From positions 174,141 through 238,140 of the forward strand of contig JAUHWY010000001.1 in the NCBI GenBank assembly GCA_030427255.1: a stretch of DNA of 64,000 nt, in the 5' to 3' direction. The stretch is from Bacteroidia bacterium. GTDB lineage: Bacteria > Bacteroidota > Bacteroidia > CAIKAF01. Under the pieces are notes generated by a model. That model was given only the letters and a program-made list of their open reading frames with translations, ran no database searches and was not told the DNA's origin. The first letter of the stretch is position 1, and each line of letters begins with the position of its first letter. The translations under genes and the position numbers were made by a program. Below, in pieces: positions 52,936 to 63,229 of this stretch.

Positions 52936-53922
52936 TTATAAAGAAAGGATTTCTGCGATTTTAATAAGGTTTAGGTTGATTTTTCCGGTGTCTTTAATGG
53001 CATGATCAAAAGGGGTGTAGGCTACTTCGTTGTTTTGAATGCCTACCATAAGTCCGGATTTACCTCTAGCGAGTGCCTCAACAGCTTCATAGCCCAGCCG
53101 GCTTGCAAGGATTCGATCACTAGCTGTGGGTTTTCCTCCGCGTTGGATATGTCCGAGCACGGAAACCTTGGTTTCGTACTGGGTAAATTTGGACTTTACT
53201 TTTTCGGCTACTTGGTAGGCACCGCCTAGTTCGTCACCTTCGGCCACCATAATAATGCAGGAGCTTTTTCTACGGAGCCAACCTCGTTCTAAGGATTGAA
53301 TCAATTGATCTATACCAAGTCTGGTTTCCGGAATTAAGATGGCCTCTGCGCCGACTCCAATACCTGAAGCCAGGGCAATCATGCCGGAATCTCTTCCCAT
53401 AACTTCAATAAAAAACAAGCGGTCGTGGGAGGCGGCAGTATCTCTGATTTTGTCTACTGCGTCTATTACGGTATTTATGGCCGTATCGTAGCCGATGGTA
53501 AAATCAGTTCCTAAAAGGTCGTTGTCGATGGTGCCGGGAATGCCCATGCACCGGATGTCGGGGAATTCTTGCATGAGCACCATAGCCCCGGTGAATGTGC
53601 CGTCGCCTCCAATGGTGATTAGGGCATCTATTTCGTGTTTTTTTAGTTGCTCGTAGGCTTTTTCTCTTCCTTCTTTGGTTCGAAATTCTTGACTTCTTGC
53701 TGTTTTAAGGATAGTACCCCCGCGTTGAATGATGTTGGAAACGGAGTGGGAGCCCATAGGTTCTAAATCGCCTTGGATGAGGCCTGCATAGCCTCTTTTA
53801 ATACCAAAAACCTCTAATCCATTAAATAGCCCTGTGCGGACCACAGCGCGGATGGCTGCATTCATGCCCGGTGCGTCGCCACCCGAGGTCATTACTGCAA
53901 TACGTTGAAGGTTTGAAATCAT
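52936..53922 (-). CDS. pfkA: ATP-dependent 6-phosphofructokinase
   Basis: Phosphorylates fructose 6-phosphate in glycolysis. The 328-residue bacterial-type enzyme has AVMTSGGDAPGMNAAIRAVV near 9, the ATP-site IGGDGTFTGA near 103 (glycine-aspartate-glycine form of ATP-dependent enzymes), the catalytic GIPGTIDNDLLGTDFTIGYD near 126, and the FIEVMGRDSGMIALASGIG region near 171. Upstream gene of the priA transcript. Confidence 0.97.
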   Translation of the reverse strand: MISNLQRIAVMTSGGDAPGMNAAIRAVVRTGLFNGLEVFGIKRGYAGLIQGDLEPMGSHSVSNIIQRGGTILKTARSQEFRTKEGREKAYEQLKKHEIDALITIGGDGTFTGAMVLMQEFPDIRCMGIPGTIDNDLLGTDFTIGYDTAINTVIDAVDKIRDTAASHDRLFFIEVMGRDSGMIALASGIGVGAEAILIPETRLGIDQLIQSLERGWLRRKSSCIIMVAEGDELGGAYQVAEKVKSKFTQYETKVSVLGHIQRGGKPTASDRILASRLGYEAVEALARGKSGLMVGIQNNEVAYTPFDHAIKDTGKINLNLIKIAEILSL

Positions 53923-54069
53923 GGGTGTTTAGTAAAGATACAAAGGTAGTGAATTCGGGCTTGAGCATGGGTCTTGCCTTTGCTAAAGCTTGTTATTGCA
54001 GGTAGAAAATTCGTAAAATATAGACTTGATGCCTAGCTTTGTGGTGTAGTGCGGTGGTTAAACCGTAAT

Positions 54070-54144
54070 CGGGGTGTAGCGCAGCCCGGTTAGCGCGCGT
54101 CGTTCGGGACGACGAGGTCGGAGGTTCGAATCCTCTCACCCCGA
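54070..54144 (+). tRNA. tRNA-Pro (anticodon CGG)
   Basis: A full cloverleaf folds by hand: acceptor CGGGGTG/CACCCCG, D-stem GCGC/GCGC, anticodon stem CGTCG/CGACG with loop TTCGGGA (anticodon CGG), variable AGGTC, T-stem GGAGG/CCTCT with loop TTCGAAT, discriminator A. CCA is not encoded. A T6 run follows directly and could end transcription. It stands alone between pfkA and E8. 53923-54069 shows no gene. Confidence 0.97.
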
Positions 54145-54175
54145 CTTTTTTATTTTTTAGGAAACCTGTTGTGGA

Positions 54176-54340
54176 AAGATGAACCCGGGGCAGGGATAGA
54201 GCAGGGTAGCCTACCGAAGCCAAGCCGCACATTTTCTTGGGCGGTGGAGGCAGCAATGCCTTGCTGACCCCGCAGGCCCAAAGAAAATGGCGGCTTGGAG
54301 AGGGAGCTACCCGCGAAAGCCCGGCAGCCCCCCAAAAAAA
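54176..54340 (+). repeat. GC-rich structured intergenic element E8
   Basis: Plus-oriented copy between tRNA-Pro and guaB. The inner stem pairs 54220-54242 (starts CCAAGCCGC, ends TTGGGC) with 54276-54298 (starts GCCCAAAG, ends GGCTTGG) with about 20 matches. The apex is GGTGGAGG, hairpin CAGCAA/TTGCTG, then ACCCCGCAG. A second stem joins GGGTAGC with GCTACCC. The edges are GGGGCAGGGATAGAGCAGGG on the left and GCGAAAGCCCGGCAGCCCC followed by A7 on the right. Confidence 0.83.
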
Positions 54341-54404
54341 CAACACAAAATATTTAACGAAAAACAAGAAAGTCTTTGCCAATCCGACCAATGAGAGTAG
54401 GTAA

Positions 54405-55937
<1,533 letters not shown>

Positions 55938-55991
55938 ATTCAAGGTTGACCTTGTTTTTGTACTTTCGTGTGCCTTTAAAATTCAGTGTGT

Positions 55992-57935
55992 ATGAAAACC
56001 ATTTGGAGGATGAGCCTCATCCTATTGCTTGGATTGAACTTGAATGCTCAGTCTAACGACCCGATTGTTATGAGCGTGGGCTCCGAAAAAGTGAGCCTTT
56101 CTGAATTTGAAGCTATTTTTAAAAAGAACAATCAGGAAAAGTCTATTAGTAAGGCCGAGCTGGATGAATACATGGATTTGTTCCGTGTATTTAAACTTAA
56201 AGTATATGATGCTAAGCAGCAAGGTTTGGATACCAGTGCGGCTTTTAAGCGTGAATTGCAGGCTTATGTAAAGCAATTGGCCAAGCCCTTTTTAAGGGAT
56301 ACGGCTGCTGAGCGTTCTTTGGTAATGAATACATGGAACAGGATGCAAACTGACCGAAAAATTCGGCAGATTTACCTTGAACTTCCGGTGTGTGCAGCGC
56401 CTTCCGATACCCTAAAGGCCTACAACAAGCTGGAAGACATCCGAAAAGATATTGAGCGGGGCAAAGTAGATTTTGCCACAGCCGCTAAGAATTACAGCGA
56501 AGACGAACGCTCTGCCGGCAATGGAGGACTTATCGGTTGGTTTACTGCTCCAAATGCAGCCTTAGATTTTGAACGCGCCGTGTATGATGCACCGGTAGGT
56601 GGTTTGTCACGTATAGTGCGCTCTTCTATTGGTTACCACTTGATTATGGTAGAAGAGGAGCGGCCTGCCAGAGGGCGCGTAGAGGTTTCCCATATTTTTG
56701 TGAGTGCTGATGCCGGCAATAGTGGGTCGGTTGAAATAGCCCGGAAGCGCATTCTTGAAGCCAAAGAAAAAGCCATGTCGGGAACCCCATGGGAAGAGGT
56801 GGTGCGCTCCTATTCCGAAAACTATAAAACAGCTACACGGGCAGGAAAATTACCGTCCTTCGGAATCAATGAGTATTCTCCGGACTTTGAGCAGGCGGCC
56901 TTTTCTTTGAAAAAGGTGGGCGACATTTCGGAGCCTATTCTAACTCCTCAAGGATTTCATTTATTGCGTTTGGAGCAGCCTGCCGGCTTGCCTGCTTTTG
57001 CAGAATTTGAGGATGAGCTTACCAAAATGCTGGCCAAATCAGCTCGTTGGAAAGAGCCTAAAAGGGTATTTGTGCAGCAATTGAAAACTCAGTATGGCTT
57101 TTCCGAGCCTGCGATTGAGTGGAACAAATACACCAACGAAGAGGGTCTGATAAGCTTAGCCGGCTTAGAAGCGCATAAGGACTTGGTTTTGGCCAATTTC
57201 CAGAACAATACCTTGAGTGTTGCCACTTTATTGGACTATTTGGAGGCTGAGCGCCTAGAGCTTAAAGCACTTCCTCCCTGCCTATTCCACAAAAACTATG
57301 TGGTTCCGTTTTTTGAATCCGTTTTGTTGGGTTACAAGGAGCAGCAATTGCCACAAGAAAACCGGAAGTTTCGTTATTTGGTCAACGAATACCGGGAAGG
57401 CATTCTGCTCTTTGGATTGATGGACGAAAAGGTTTGGAAACGTTCGGTGCGTGATTCCAGTGGCCTGGAAAGCTATTTTGCAGACCATAGAGACCGTTAC
57501 AGGTGGGAACAACCAAGAATGAAAGCTTGGTTGGTGGATTGCAAAAACGAAGAAGCCGAGAAACTGGCTCGGAAGTACGCCGATAAAGTAGCGAGCGGAA
57601 AGTGGGATATCAGCAAGTTCACGGGAAAACTAAATAAGAACGTTCCGGACAACGTTTTGGTGACCCAAGGGACCTTTTTGCCCAGCGATCATCCGGTAGT
57701 TGACTTGGCAAACCAACAAGTAGGCGTTGGAGCAACTTCGCGTAGCGAGAATAAAATTCGTTTTGCCATGGTGACCGAAGTATTAGCTCCCGGACCAAAA
57801 GAGCTGAGCGATGTCCGTGGTAAGGTTATTTCTGATTATGCCTCTTGGCTGGAACAGTCTTGGGTAGAAGAGCTGGAAAAGAAGTACCCTGTAACCATTA
57901 ATAAAGAAGTGCTTTACCGCTTGGTTACCCAATAA
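55992..57935 (+). CDS. Periplasmic parvulin-type peptidyl-prolyl isomerase (two PpiC domains)
   Basis: 647-residue exported foldase. The signal peptide ends at LNLNAQ (about residue 19). A SurA-N-like chaperone region (ESVSLSEFEAIFKKNNQEK-type: VSLSEFEAIFKKNNQEK) precedes two parvulin domains: one ending GNGGLIGWFTAPNA..SSIGYHLIMVEEERPA near 175-225, and one with SYSENYKTATRAGKLPSFG..TPQGFHLLRLEQPAG near 270-330. A long C-terminal region without PPIase motifs follows (330-647). It is the first of three consecutive folding-factor genes and probably helps outer-membrane and T9SS cargo folding. Confidence 0.9.
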   Translation: MKTIWRMSLILLLGLNLNAQSNDPIVMSVGSEKVSLSEFEAIFKKNNQEKSISKAELDEYMDLFRVFKLKVYDAKQQGLDTSAAFKRELQAYVKQLAKPFLRDTAAERSLVMNTWNRMQTDRKIRQIYLELPVCAAPSDTLKAYNKLEDIRKDIERGKVDFATAAKNYSEDERSAGNGGLIGWFTAPNAALDFERAVYDAPVGGLSRIVRSSIGYHLIMVEEERPARGRVEVSHIFVSADAGNSGSVEIARKRILEAKEKAMSGTPWEEVVRSYSENYKTATRAGKLPSFGINEYSPDFEQAAFSLKKVGDISEPILTPQGFHLLRLEQPAGLPAFAEFEDELTKMLAKSARWKEPKRVFVQQLKTQYGFSEPAIEWNKYTNEEGLISLAGLEAHKDLVLANFQNNTLSVATLLDYLEAERLELKALPPCLFHKNYVVPFFESVLLGYKEQQLPQENRKFRYLVNEYREGILLFGLMDEKVWKRSVRDSSGLESYFADHRDRYRWEQPRMKAWLVDCKNEEAEKLARKYADKVASGKWDISKFTGKLNKNVPDNVLVTQGTFLPSDHPVVDLANQQVGVGATSRSENKIRFAMVTEVLAPGPKELSDVRGKVISDYASWLEQSWVEELEKKYPVTINKEVLYRLVTQ

Positions 57936-58029
57936 AACTCCTTTGGTTTTTTGGAGATTTATAGGTGTACTACTTAAAATGGCCTAAGCCTATGTACAAT
58001 CGTTTAGCTTATTGTAGATTAGCTATTCC

Positions 58030-59025
58030 ATGAAGGGCAGGTCAACACATATTGGAGCTTGGGGGAGGAATGCCCGGGAAATAATTGGTAAAAAACGAAA
58101 TGCCGGTTTTTTACCCTTTAAGTTAGGGCTTCCTGAAAAACGTGGATTAGTCTCCTCTTGGGTCCTTGGCTTAGGTTTGTTTTTTGGTTTGCTCTCCTTC
58201 ACTTTTGTTTCTTGTACCAATGGAAATCCAAATAGTGAGGAGCATTCAGGCATGGCCTTGGCAGAAGTGGGCAACCAAAAGCTATGGCTGAGCGACTTGT
58301 CTTCCTTTAATTTTGGAGAAAGCCAAGAGGATAGCCTACTCCGCCTAAAGGCCTATGTAGATCAATGGGTGAAAGAGCAGGTGATGCTTCAGCAAGCTGA
58401 GAATAGCCTAGGAGAAGAGCTGAAAAACATTGAGGCAAAGCTTGAAACTTACCGCAAAGCATTGCTTATTTTTTCGTTTCAAGAGCAAATGTTGGCCAAA
58501 AATTTAGACACCCTGGTTCCTGAGGAAGAAGTAGAGGCATACTACCTGGCCAACCGAGAGAATTTTCAATTGCGTCAGAATATTGTGCGTTATGGACTTT
58601 TGGAGTTCCCATTAAGCCACAGCCCCAAGCCCAAGGTGAAACAATGGTTTTTGAGCAAGAAGGAATCCGACACCGAAAAGCTGGAAAATTATTGCCAAAA
58701 GCGAGCCAAAGCCTACATACTTCGTGATACCGGATGGACTGCCTTTGCCGAGATTGAAAAGATGGTACCTTTGGCCTATTCGAGTCAGGAATTGTTTCTT
58801 AAGCAAAACAGGTTTGTGGAAGTACGGGATACAACCACCTTGTATTGGTTGCGATTCGATGCTTTTCGCATAAAAGAAAGTCAGTCGCCGCTTGAGTTTG
58901 AAGCTCCAAAGATTCGCGCTATTTTACTTCAACAAAGAAAAAGAGCATATTTAGAGGCCTTAGAACAACAGTTGTTGCAAGAGGCCGTTGAACAGAAAAA
59001 AGCAGTTGTTTATGTGGAACCCTAA
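58030..59025 (+). CDS. SurA-N/PrsA-like lipoprotein lacking an evident PPIase domain
   Basis: 331-residue protein with a long basic N-terminus (about 40 residues) before a membrane segment and lipobox-like FTFVSC near residue 62. The body is helical and SurA-N-like (AEVGNQKLWLSDLSSFNFG, VKEQVMLQQAENSLGEELKN), and its C-terminal half has no GxLGW or GYHII parvulin motifs. It lies between two parvulin genes, so a chaperone without isomerase activity is likely. No internal ATG would give a conventional signal peptide, so I kept ATG 58030, with reservation. Its 3' end overlaps surA by 14 bp. Confidence 0.78.
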   Translation: MKGRSTHIGAWGRNAREIIGKKRNAGFLPFKLGLPEKRGLVSSWVLGLGLFFGLLSFTFVSCTNGNPNSEEHSGMALAEVGNQKLWLSDLSSFNFGESQEDSLLRLKAYVDQWVKEQVMLQQAENSLGEELKNIEAKLETYRKALLIFSFQEQMLAKNLDTLVPEEEVEAYYLANRENFQLRQNIVRYGLLEFPLSHSPKPKVKQWFLSKKESDTEKLENYCQKRAKAYILRDTGWTAFAEIEKMVPLAYSSQELFLKQNRFVEVRDTTTLYWLRFDAFRIKESQSPLEFEAPKIRAILLQQRKRAYLEALEQQLLQEAVEQKKAVVYVEP

Positions 59026-60358
59026 GTCATGGCGTTTCGTTGGGATATTTTTGTTGTTGCAGCCCATAATGCATGCACAAACCGTCGTAGATGAAGTAGT
59101 AGCCGTTGTTGGAAGCCAAGTGATTTTAAGGTCCGAGGTTGAAACAAGGGCTTTTCAAATGGAAGCCGATGAGCGGGGCAATAGAACCCGAAAAGTGGAC
59201 CGCTGTGAGGTCTTAGAGGATATGGTAATCCAAAAAATGTTGGTAATGCAAGGGGAGTTGGATTCCGTGGAAGTTACCGACGAAATGGTGGAGGACGAAC
59301 TCCAAAGGCGTATTGCTCAAACCGCAGCTCAAGTAGGTGGAGAAAAGCGTCTGGAACAAATGATGGGAAAAACCGTGGATCAATTGAAGGAAGATTCGCG
59401 TCCCAACATCTACGAACAGTTGATGGTAGAGCGCATGCAAATGGACATTACCGGCTCTGTAAGGGTTACTCCCTCTGAGGTTGAAGCATTTTTCCGTTCC
59501 ATGCCCTCCGACTCTTTGCCTCCGGTGCCCGGAGAGGTGGAATTGGCACAGGTAGCCTTGATTCCCGAAATACGCGAGGAAGAAAAAGAACGGGTAAAGC
59601 AAGAATTGATGGACATCCGTAAAGACCTGTTGTCCGGAAGTAACTTTTGCATTAAGGCCAAGTTTTATTCTCAGGATCCGGGCTCAGCAGAAAACTGTGG
59701 GGAACTTGGGTATGTAAAACGGGAAGATTTGGTTCCCGAATTTTCGGCGGTGGCATTTGGCTTAGAAGTAGGGCAGATTTCCGAACCTGTGGAAACACAA
59801 TATGGCTTCCACATCATTGAAAAATTGGGGCAAAGGGGGCAATATGCCAGTTTTAGGCATATCCTTATCAAGCCCGAAGTCGCCTTAGATGACCTGATTG
59901 CAGCAGAGGAAAAACTAAATACTCTTTTGGTCAAATACGACACCCTTGAATTCAAAACCTTGGCCTTTCGTTTTAGTCAAGATGAATCTTCCAGCGCCAA
60001 TGGAGGTAAATTGACCAATCCCAGAACCGGTGGAACCCGTTTTATGATGGAGGAGTTGGATCCTCCCACCTTACGTTTGATTCAAGGTTTGAGCGAAGGG
60101 CAAATTTCCGACCCTCAAATTGCGACCAATCAAACCGGAGATAAAATGGTGAGGGTCATTAAAGTGGTGAAAAAAATAGAACCTCACGTGGCCAATTTAA
60201 GGCAGGACTACAATAAAATTCAGCAAGCAGCGCTTTCCGAAAAAAAAGTTAAGGTGCTTAGAGAATGGGTCTCACGCAGAGAAGATGACTTATATTTGAA
60301 TCTTACGGGCTATTTAGAACAATGCCCGGCATTGAAAAAGTGGCATCAAGCACCATGA
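59012..60358 (+). CDS. surA: SurA-like periplasmic chaperone/peptidyl-prolyl isomerase
   Basis: 448-residue exported foldase. The signal peptide ends at IMHAQ, followed by [20 protein letters not shown], the SurA N-terminal signature. Two parvulin domains follow: [35 protein letters not shown] near 230-275 and [19 protein letters not shown] near 325. I chose ATG 59012 (overlapping the previous gene by 14 bp) over TTG 58988. It supports folding of outer-membrane beta-barrels. The stop overlaps the moxR start (ATGA). Confidence 0.9.
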   Translation: MWNPKSWRFVGIFLLLQPIMHAQTVVDEVVAVVGSQVILRSEVETRAFQMEADERGNRTRKVDRCEVLEDMVIQKMLVMQGELDSVEVTDEMVEDELQRRIAQTAAQVGGEKRLEQMMGKTVDQLKEDSRPNIYEQLMVERMQMDITGSVRVTPSEVEAFFRSMPSDSLPPVPGEVELAQVALIPEIREEEKERVKQELMDIRKDLLSGSNFCIKAKFYSQDPGSAENCGELGYVKREDLVPEFSAVAFGLEVGQISEPVETQYGFHIIEKLGQRGQYASFRHILIKPEVALDDLIAAEEKLNTLLVKYDTLEFKTLAFRFSQDESSSANGGKLTNPRTGGTRFMMEELDPPTLRLIQGLSEGQISDPQIATNQTGDKMVRVIKVVKKIEPHVANLRQDYNKIQQAALSEKKVKVLREWVSRREDDLYLNLTGYLEQCPALKKWHQAP

Positions 60359-61317
60359 GGTTTAGTAACGACAAAGAAGGCATAGAGGCTTTAGCCGAAG
60401 CCAACAAGCATTTAAAAAAAGAAATAGCCCAAGTTATCGTTGGTCAAGAGTCCATTGTCCAAAATTTACTCTTGAGCATATTTAGTAGGGGACACTGCCT
60501 ATTGGTCGGCGTGCCGGGTTTGGCAAAAACACTTTTGGTGCACACCGTAGCCGAGGCTCTGGGCTTGGACTTTAAACGCATACAGTTTACCCCTGATTTA
60601 ATGCCCGGAGATATCACCGGCTCCGAAGTATTAAACGACCAGCGAAAATTTGAATTCGTAAAAGGCCCGCTGTTTTCCCAGATTCTCCTTGCCGATGAAA
60701 TCAACCGGACGCCCCCAAAAACCCAAGCGGCTCTTTTGGAAGCAATGCAAGAGCGTGCCGTAACGGTTAGCGGCAAAAGATATCCTTTGGATAAACCATT
60801 TTTTGTGTTGGCAACCCAAAACCCTATCGAACAAGAGGGAACTTATCCGCTTCCCGAAGCCCAGCTCGACCGCTTTATGTTTAGCTTGGAACTTGGATAT
60901 CCTAGCTACGAAGAAGAATTGGACATTGTGAAGCGCACCACCGGAAATGAGCAAAAAAGCGCTCAAAAGGTAATGGAGGCACAAGATATCCTTGACTTTC
61001 AGGAATTATTAAGAAAGATTCCCGTTCCCGACAGCGTTTTTGCTTATGCCGTAAAGCTGGTGGGTAAAACTCGCCCCAACCAAAGCGGTGCCGATGCCTT
61101 AGCCAACGACTACCTCAGTTGGGGCGCAGGGCCAAGAGCCAGCCAGAACCTAATCTTGGGCGCCAAATGCCACGCCGCATTAAATGGCCGCTTCTCGCCA
61201 GACAAAGAAGACGTACAGGCGGTGGCTCACGCCGTATTAAGGCACCGAATCATTAGAAATTATAAAGCTGAGGCCGAGGGAATTTCTACCGATCACCTAA
61301 TCACCAAACTTTTTTAG
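60355..61317 (+). CDS. MoxR-family AAA+ ATPase
   Basis: 320-residue AAA+ ATPase of the MoxR/RavA group, which acts as a chaperone for metal insertion or complex assembly. Walker A is [15 protein letters not shown] near 55, Walker B is [21 protein letters not shown] near 112 (landmark; the core is [13 protein letters not shown]), the sensor is [20 protein letters not shown], and [14 protein letters not shown] follows. I chose ATG 60355 (ATGA with surA). The DUF58 and VWA (Bat) partners that usually follow moxR are absent here; the next gene is hpt with its own -7 box. Confidence 0.93.
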   Translation: MRFSNDKEGIEALAEANKHLKKEIAQVIVGQESIVQNLLLSIFSRGHCLLVGVPGLAKTLLVHTVAEALGLDFKRIQFTPDLMPGDITGSEVLNDQRKFEFVKGPLFSQILLADEINRTPPKTQAALLEAMQERAVTVSGKRYPLDKPFFVLATQNPIEQEGTYPLPEAQLDRFMFSLELGYPSYEEELDIVKRTTGNEQKSAQKVMEAQDILDFQELLRKIPVPDSVFAYAVKLVGKTRPNQSGADALANDYLSWGAGPRASQNLILGAKCHAALNGRFSPDKEDVQAVAHAVLRHRIIRNYKAEAEGISTDHLITKLF

Positions 61318-61341
61318 GCAACGCATCCGGTTTGCTTTGCT

Positions 61342-61349
61342 TATTTTTG
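61342..61349 (+). promoter_or_regulatory. Putative -7 box for hpt
   Basis: TATTTTTG fits TAnnTTTG and ends 14 bp before the hpt ATG at 61364. No TTTG lies at the usual -33 distance. Confidence 0.5.
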
Positions 61350-61363
61350 TGCTCTGAACAAAA

Positions 61364-61897
61364 ATGGAGCTCCGGATACACGATAAAACCTTTACCTCTT
61401 GGATTGATAGAGGCGAAATTGCAGCCACCGTAAAGGAGCTTGCAGTAAAAATTCGTGCAGATTACCCCAGCCAACGATTGCTCCTAATTTGTGTGATGAA
61501 GGGCAGTTTGGTCTTCTTTTCGGATCTGATGCGTTCTTTGGATGGCGAAATGGAAATGGCATTTATTTCGGCTTCTTCCTACCAAGGAACCCATACTTCC
61601 GGCATTGTGCAAGTGCATGCCCGTTCAGAACTGGGACTTAAAGGAAGACATTGCTTGCTCATAGAAGATATCGTAGATACAGGACTCACCATTCAAGCAC
61701 TTGAAGAGCTGCTGTGGAAAGAAGAACCCGCCTGCCTGGATATTGCTACTTTGCTGTTTAAACCCGAGGCATTTAAGGGCAATAAACGCCCTAAATTTAT
61801 TGGGAAAGAAATTCCGGACCGTTTTGTAGTAGGGTACGGTATGGATTACAACGAACTGGGCCGAAACTTGCCCGATATTTATCAATTGAAGCTTTAA
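61364..61897 (+). CDS. hpt: Hypoxanthine phosphoribosyltransferase
   Basis: 177-residue purine-salvage enzyme making IMP or GMP from the free base and PRPP. The N-terminal LLLICVMKGSLVFFSDLMRSL and the PRPP loop LLIEDIVDTGLTIQALEELL near 103 are diagnostic, and the C-terminal VVGYGMDYNELGRNLPDIY is nearly identical to known Hpt proteins (all cited as landmarks). It ends 7 bp before adk, so the two are co-transcribed, linking purine salvage with adenylate interconversion. Confidence 0.97.
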   Translation: MELRIHDKTFTSWIDRGEIAATVKELAVKIRADYPSQRLLLICVMKGSLVFFSDLMRSLDGEMEMAFISASSYQGTHTSGIVQVHARSELGLKGRHCLLIEDIVDTGLTIQALEELLWKEEPACLDIATLLFKPEAFKGNKRPKFIGKEIPDRFVVGYGMDYNELGRNLPDIYQLKL

Positions 61898-61904
61898 GAA
61901 GCAC

Positions 61905-62471
61905 ATGAAAAATTTGATTGTTTTTGGTGCCCCCGGCGCCGGAAAAGGTACGCAGTCTGAACGTATTGTTAAAAACCACCAGTTGGTGCACCTTTCCACG
62001 GGCGAACTGTTCCGTGAAGCCCTAAAAAAACAAACTCCCGTGGGTATGGAGGCTAAAGCCTATCTCGATAAAGGCTTATTGGTTCCCGATGAAGTGGTCG
62101 TTCAAATGATCCGCGAGGCATTGGAAGCTCATGCAGGTGCCCCCGGTTTTATTTTTGACGGGTTCCCAAGAACAAAAGCCCAAGCCGCTGCATTGGATGG
62201 CTTGCTCGAAGATAGAAAGGCTCCTATTACTCATGTAATCTTGCTCGAAGTCCCTGATGAGGAACTAAAAGAGAGACTTAAAAAACGCGCCGAAATCAGC
62301 GGAAGAAGCGACGATGCCGATCCTTCCATCATCGAAAAGCGCATTGAAGTCTACAAGGCCGAAACCTATCCGCTGAGGGATTATTATGCCGAACAAGGCA
62401 AACTTTTTGTGGTGAAAGGGGTAGGCAAAGAGGATGAAATAGCTGCAAAAATCCAAAGCATCATTGCCTAA
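61905..62471 (+). CDS. adk: Adenylate kinase
   Basis: Interconverts ATP + AMP and 2 ADP. The P-loop FGAPGAGKGTQ is at residues 7-17, followed by LVHLSTGELFREAL, the AMP-site FDGFPRTKAQA near 84 and the short-LID arginines KKRAEISGRSDDADP near 126. The 188-residue length marks the short-LID form without zinc cysteines, as is common in Bacteroidota. Followed by a bidirectional terminator. Confidence 0.97.
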   Translation: MKNLIVFGAPGAGKGTQSERIVKNHQLVHLSTGELFREALKKQTPVGMEAKAYLDKGLLVPDEVVVQMIREALEAHAGAPGFIFDGFPRTKAQAAALDGLLEDRKAPITHVILLEVPDEELKERLKKRAEISGRSDDADPSIIEKRIEVYKAETYPLRDYYAEQGKLFVVKGVGKEDEIAAKIQSIIA

Positions 62472-62508
62472 AATTGAGGTTCCCGCGCTTGTATTACCCA
62501 TGTAAAAC

Positions 62509-62538
62509 AAAAAAAGAGCCGAAATTTCGGCTCTTTTT
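62509..62538. terminator. Bidirectional terminator between adk and tsaC-like gene
   Basis: AAGAGCCGAAA and TTTCGGCTCTT are an exact inverted repeat with A-run before and T6 after, so it works on both strands between two convergent genes. Confidence 0.95.
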
Positions 62539-62563
62539 TGCAAAATGAAAGATTTAATCAGGA

Positions 62564-63181
62564 TTAGGCAACTTCTTCCAGCGCTCCAATGCCTTTTCTA
62601 AGTATGACCACTTCGTTTCCGGTGCAGTCCAATACGGTGCTGGCTTCGTTGTGGCCAAAGCCACCATCAACCACCATAGCTACTTGCTTTTGATACCTTT
62701 CCCAGATAACCTCAGGATCCGTAGTATACTCTAAAATTTCGTCTTCATCATAAACGGAGGTAGTGACCAAGGGATGCCCTAAAGCCTCAATGACTTTGAG
62801 CGGTATTTGATGGTTGGGAATACGCACGCCCAGCTCTTTGCGGTTGGGAAGGCTTTTCTTGAGGTTGTAAGAAGCCGGCAATACAAAAGTAAAGGGCCCG
62901 GGCAAAAGACGGCGCATGAGTTTATGTACCGAGTTGGATAAGGGACGAACATAATCGTTCAATCCTGAAATTTGGTGAAACATATACGAGAATCGAGCCT
63001 TATCTTCACTAAGACCCTTAATTCTAGCAAGTTCTGCAATGGCTTCCGGCTGACTTCCATCACACGCAAAGCAATATACCGAATCGGTAGGAAGAATCAC
63101 GACCTGACCTGCCTTTAAGGCATCGGTAATTTGCTCAATGTGTTTGGGAGCAGGATTCTTGGAATACACTTTAAGACGCAT
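62564..63181 (-). CDS. YrdC/Sua5-family L-threonylcarbamoyladenylate synthase-like protein
   Basis: 205-residue single YrdC domain. Family members make threonylcarbamoyl-AMP for the t6A37 modification of ANN-reading tRNAs; the YciO subgroup has no proven activity. VVILPTDSVYCFACDGS near 30, IKGLSEDKARFSYMFHQ near 54, LMRRLLPGPFTFVLPAS near 89 and GVRIPNHQIPLKVIEAL near 117 are the family motifs. The sequence is closer to YciO than to TsaC in my reading (KxR with FSYM instead of the PKR..PL motif), so function is tentative. Shares the terminator with adk. Confidence 0.85.
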   Translation of the reverse strand: MRLKVYSKNPAPKHIEQITDALKAGQVVILPTDSVYCFACDGSQPEAIAELARIKGLSEDKARFSYMFHQISGLNDYVRPLSNSVHKLMRRLLPGPFTFVLPASYNLKKSLPNRKELGVRIPNHQIPLKVIEALGHPLVTTSVYDEDEILEYTTDPEVIWERYQKQVAMVVDGGFGHNEASTVLDCTGNEVVILRKGIGALEEVA

Positions 63182-63229
63182 ACGTTTTTTAAGTTTGGGG
63201 GTTAAAAAGAACGCGGCGCCTGTAGGCGT

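Noticed and set aside
54001-54069. Second tRNA before tRNA-Pro (sequence GTGGTGTAGTGCGGTGGTTAA region)
   Set aside because: Resembles a D-arm but has no matching acceptor, anticodon or T-arm.
5803-54340. Reading E1-E8 as integron attC sites
   Set aside because: The conserved core does not show the attC GTTRRRY/RYYYAAC ends, no integrase gene is present, and no gene cassettes lie between copies.
5803-54340. Reading E1-E8 as a CRISPR array or ordinary terminators
   Set aside because: Copies are kilobases apart with different stems, so not CRISPR. They are far larger than terminators and several lack a T-run at the needed side, although a termination role is not excluded.
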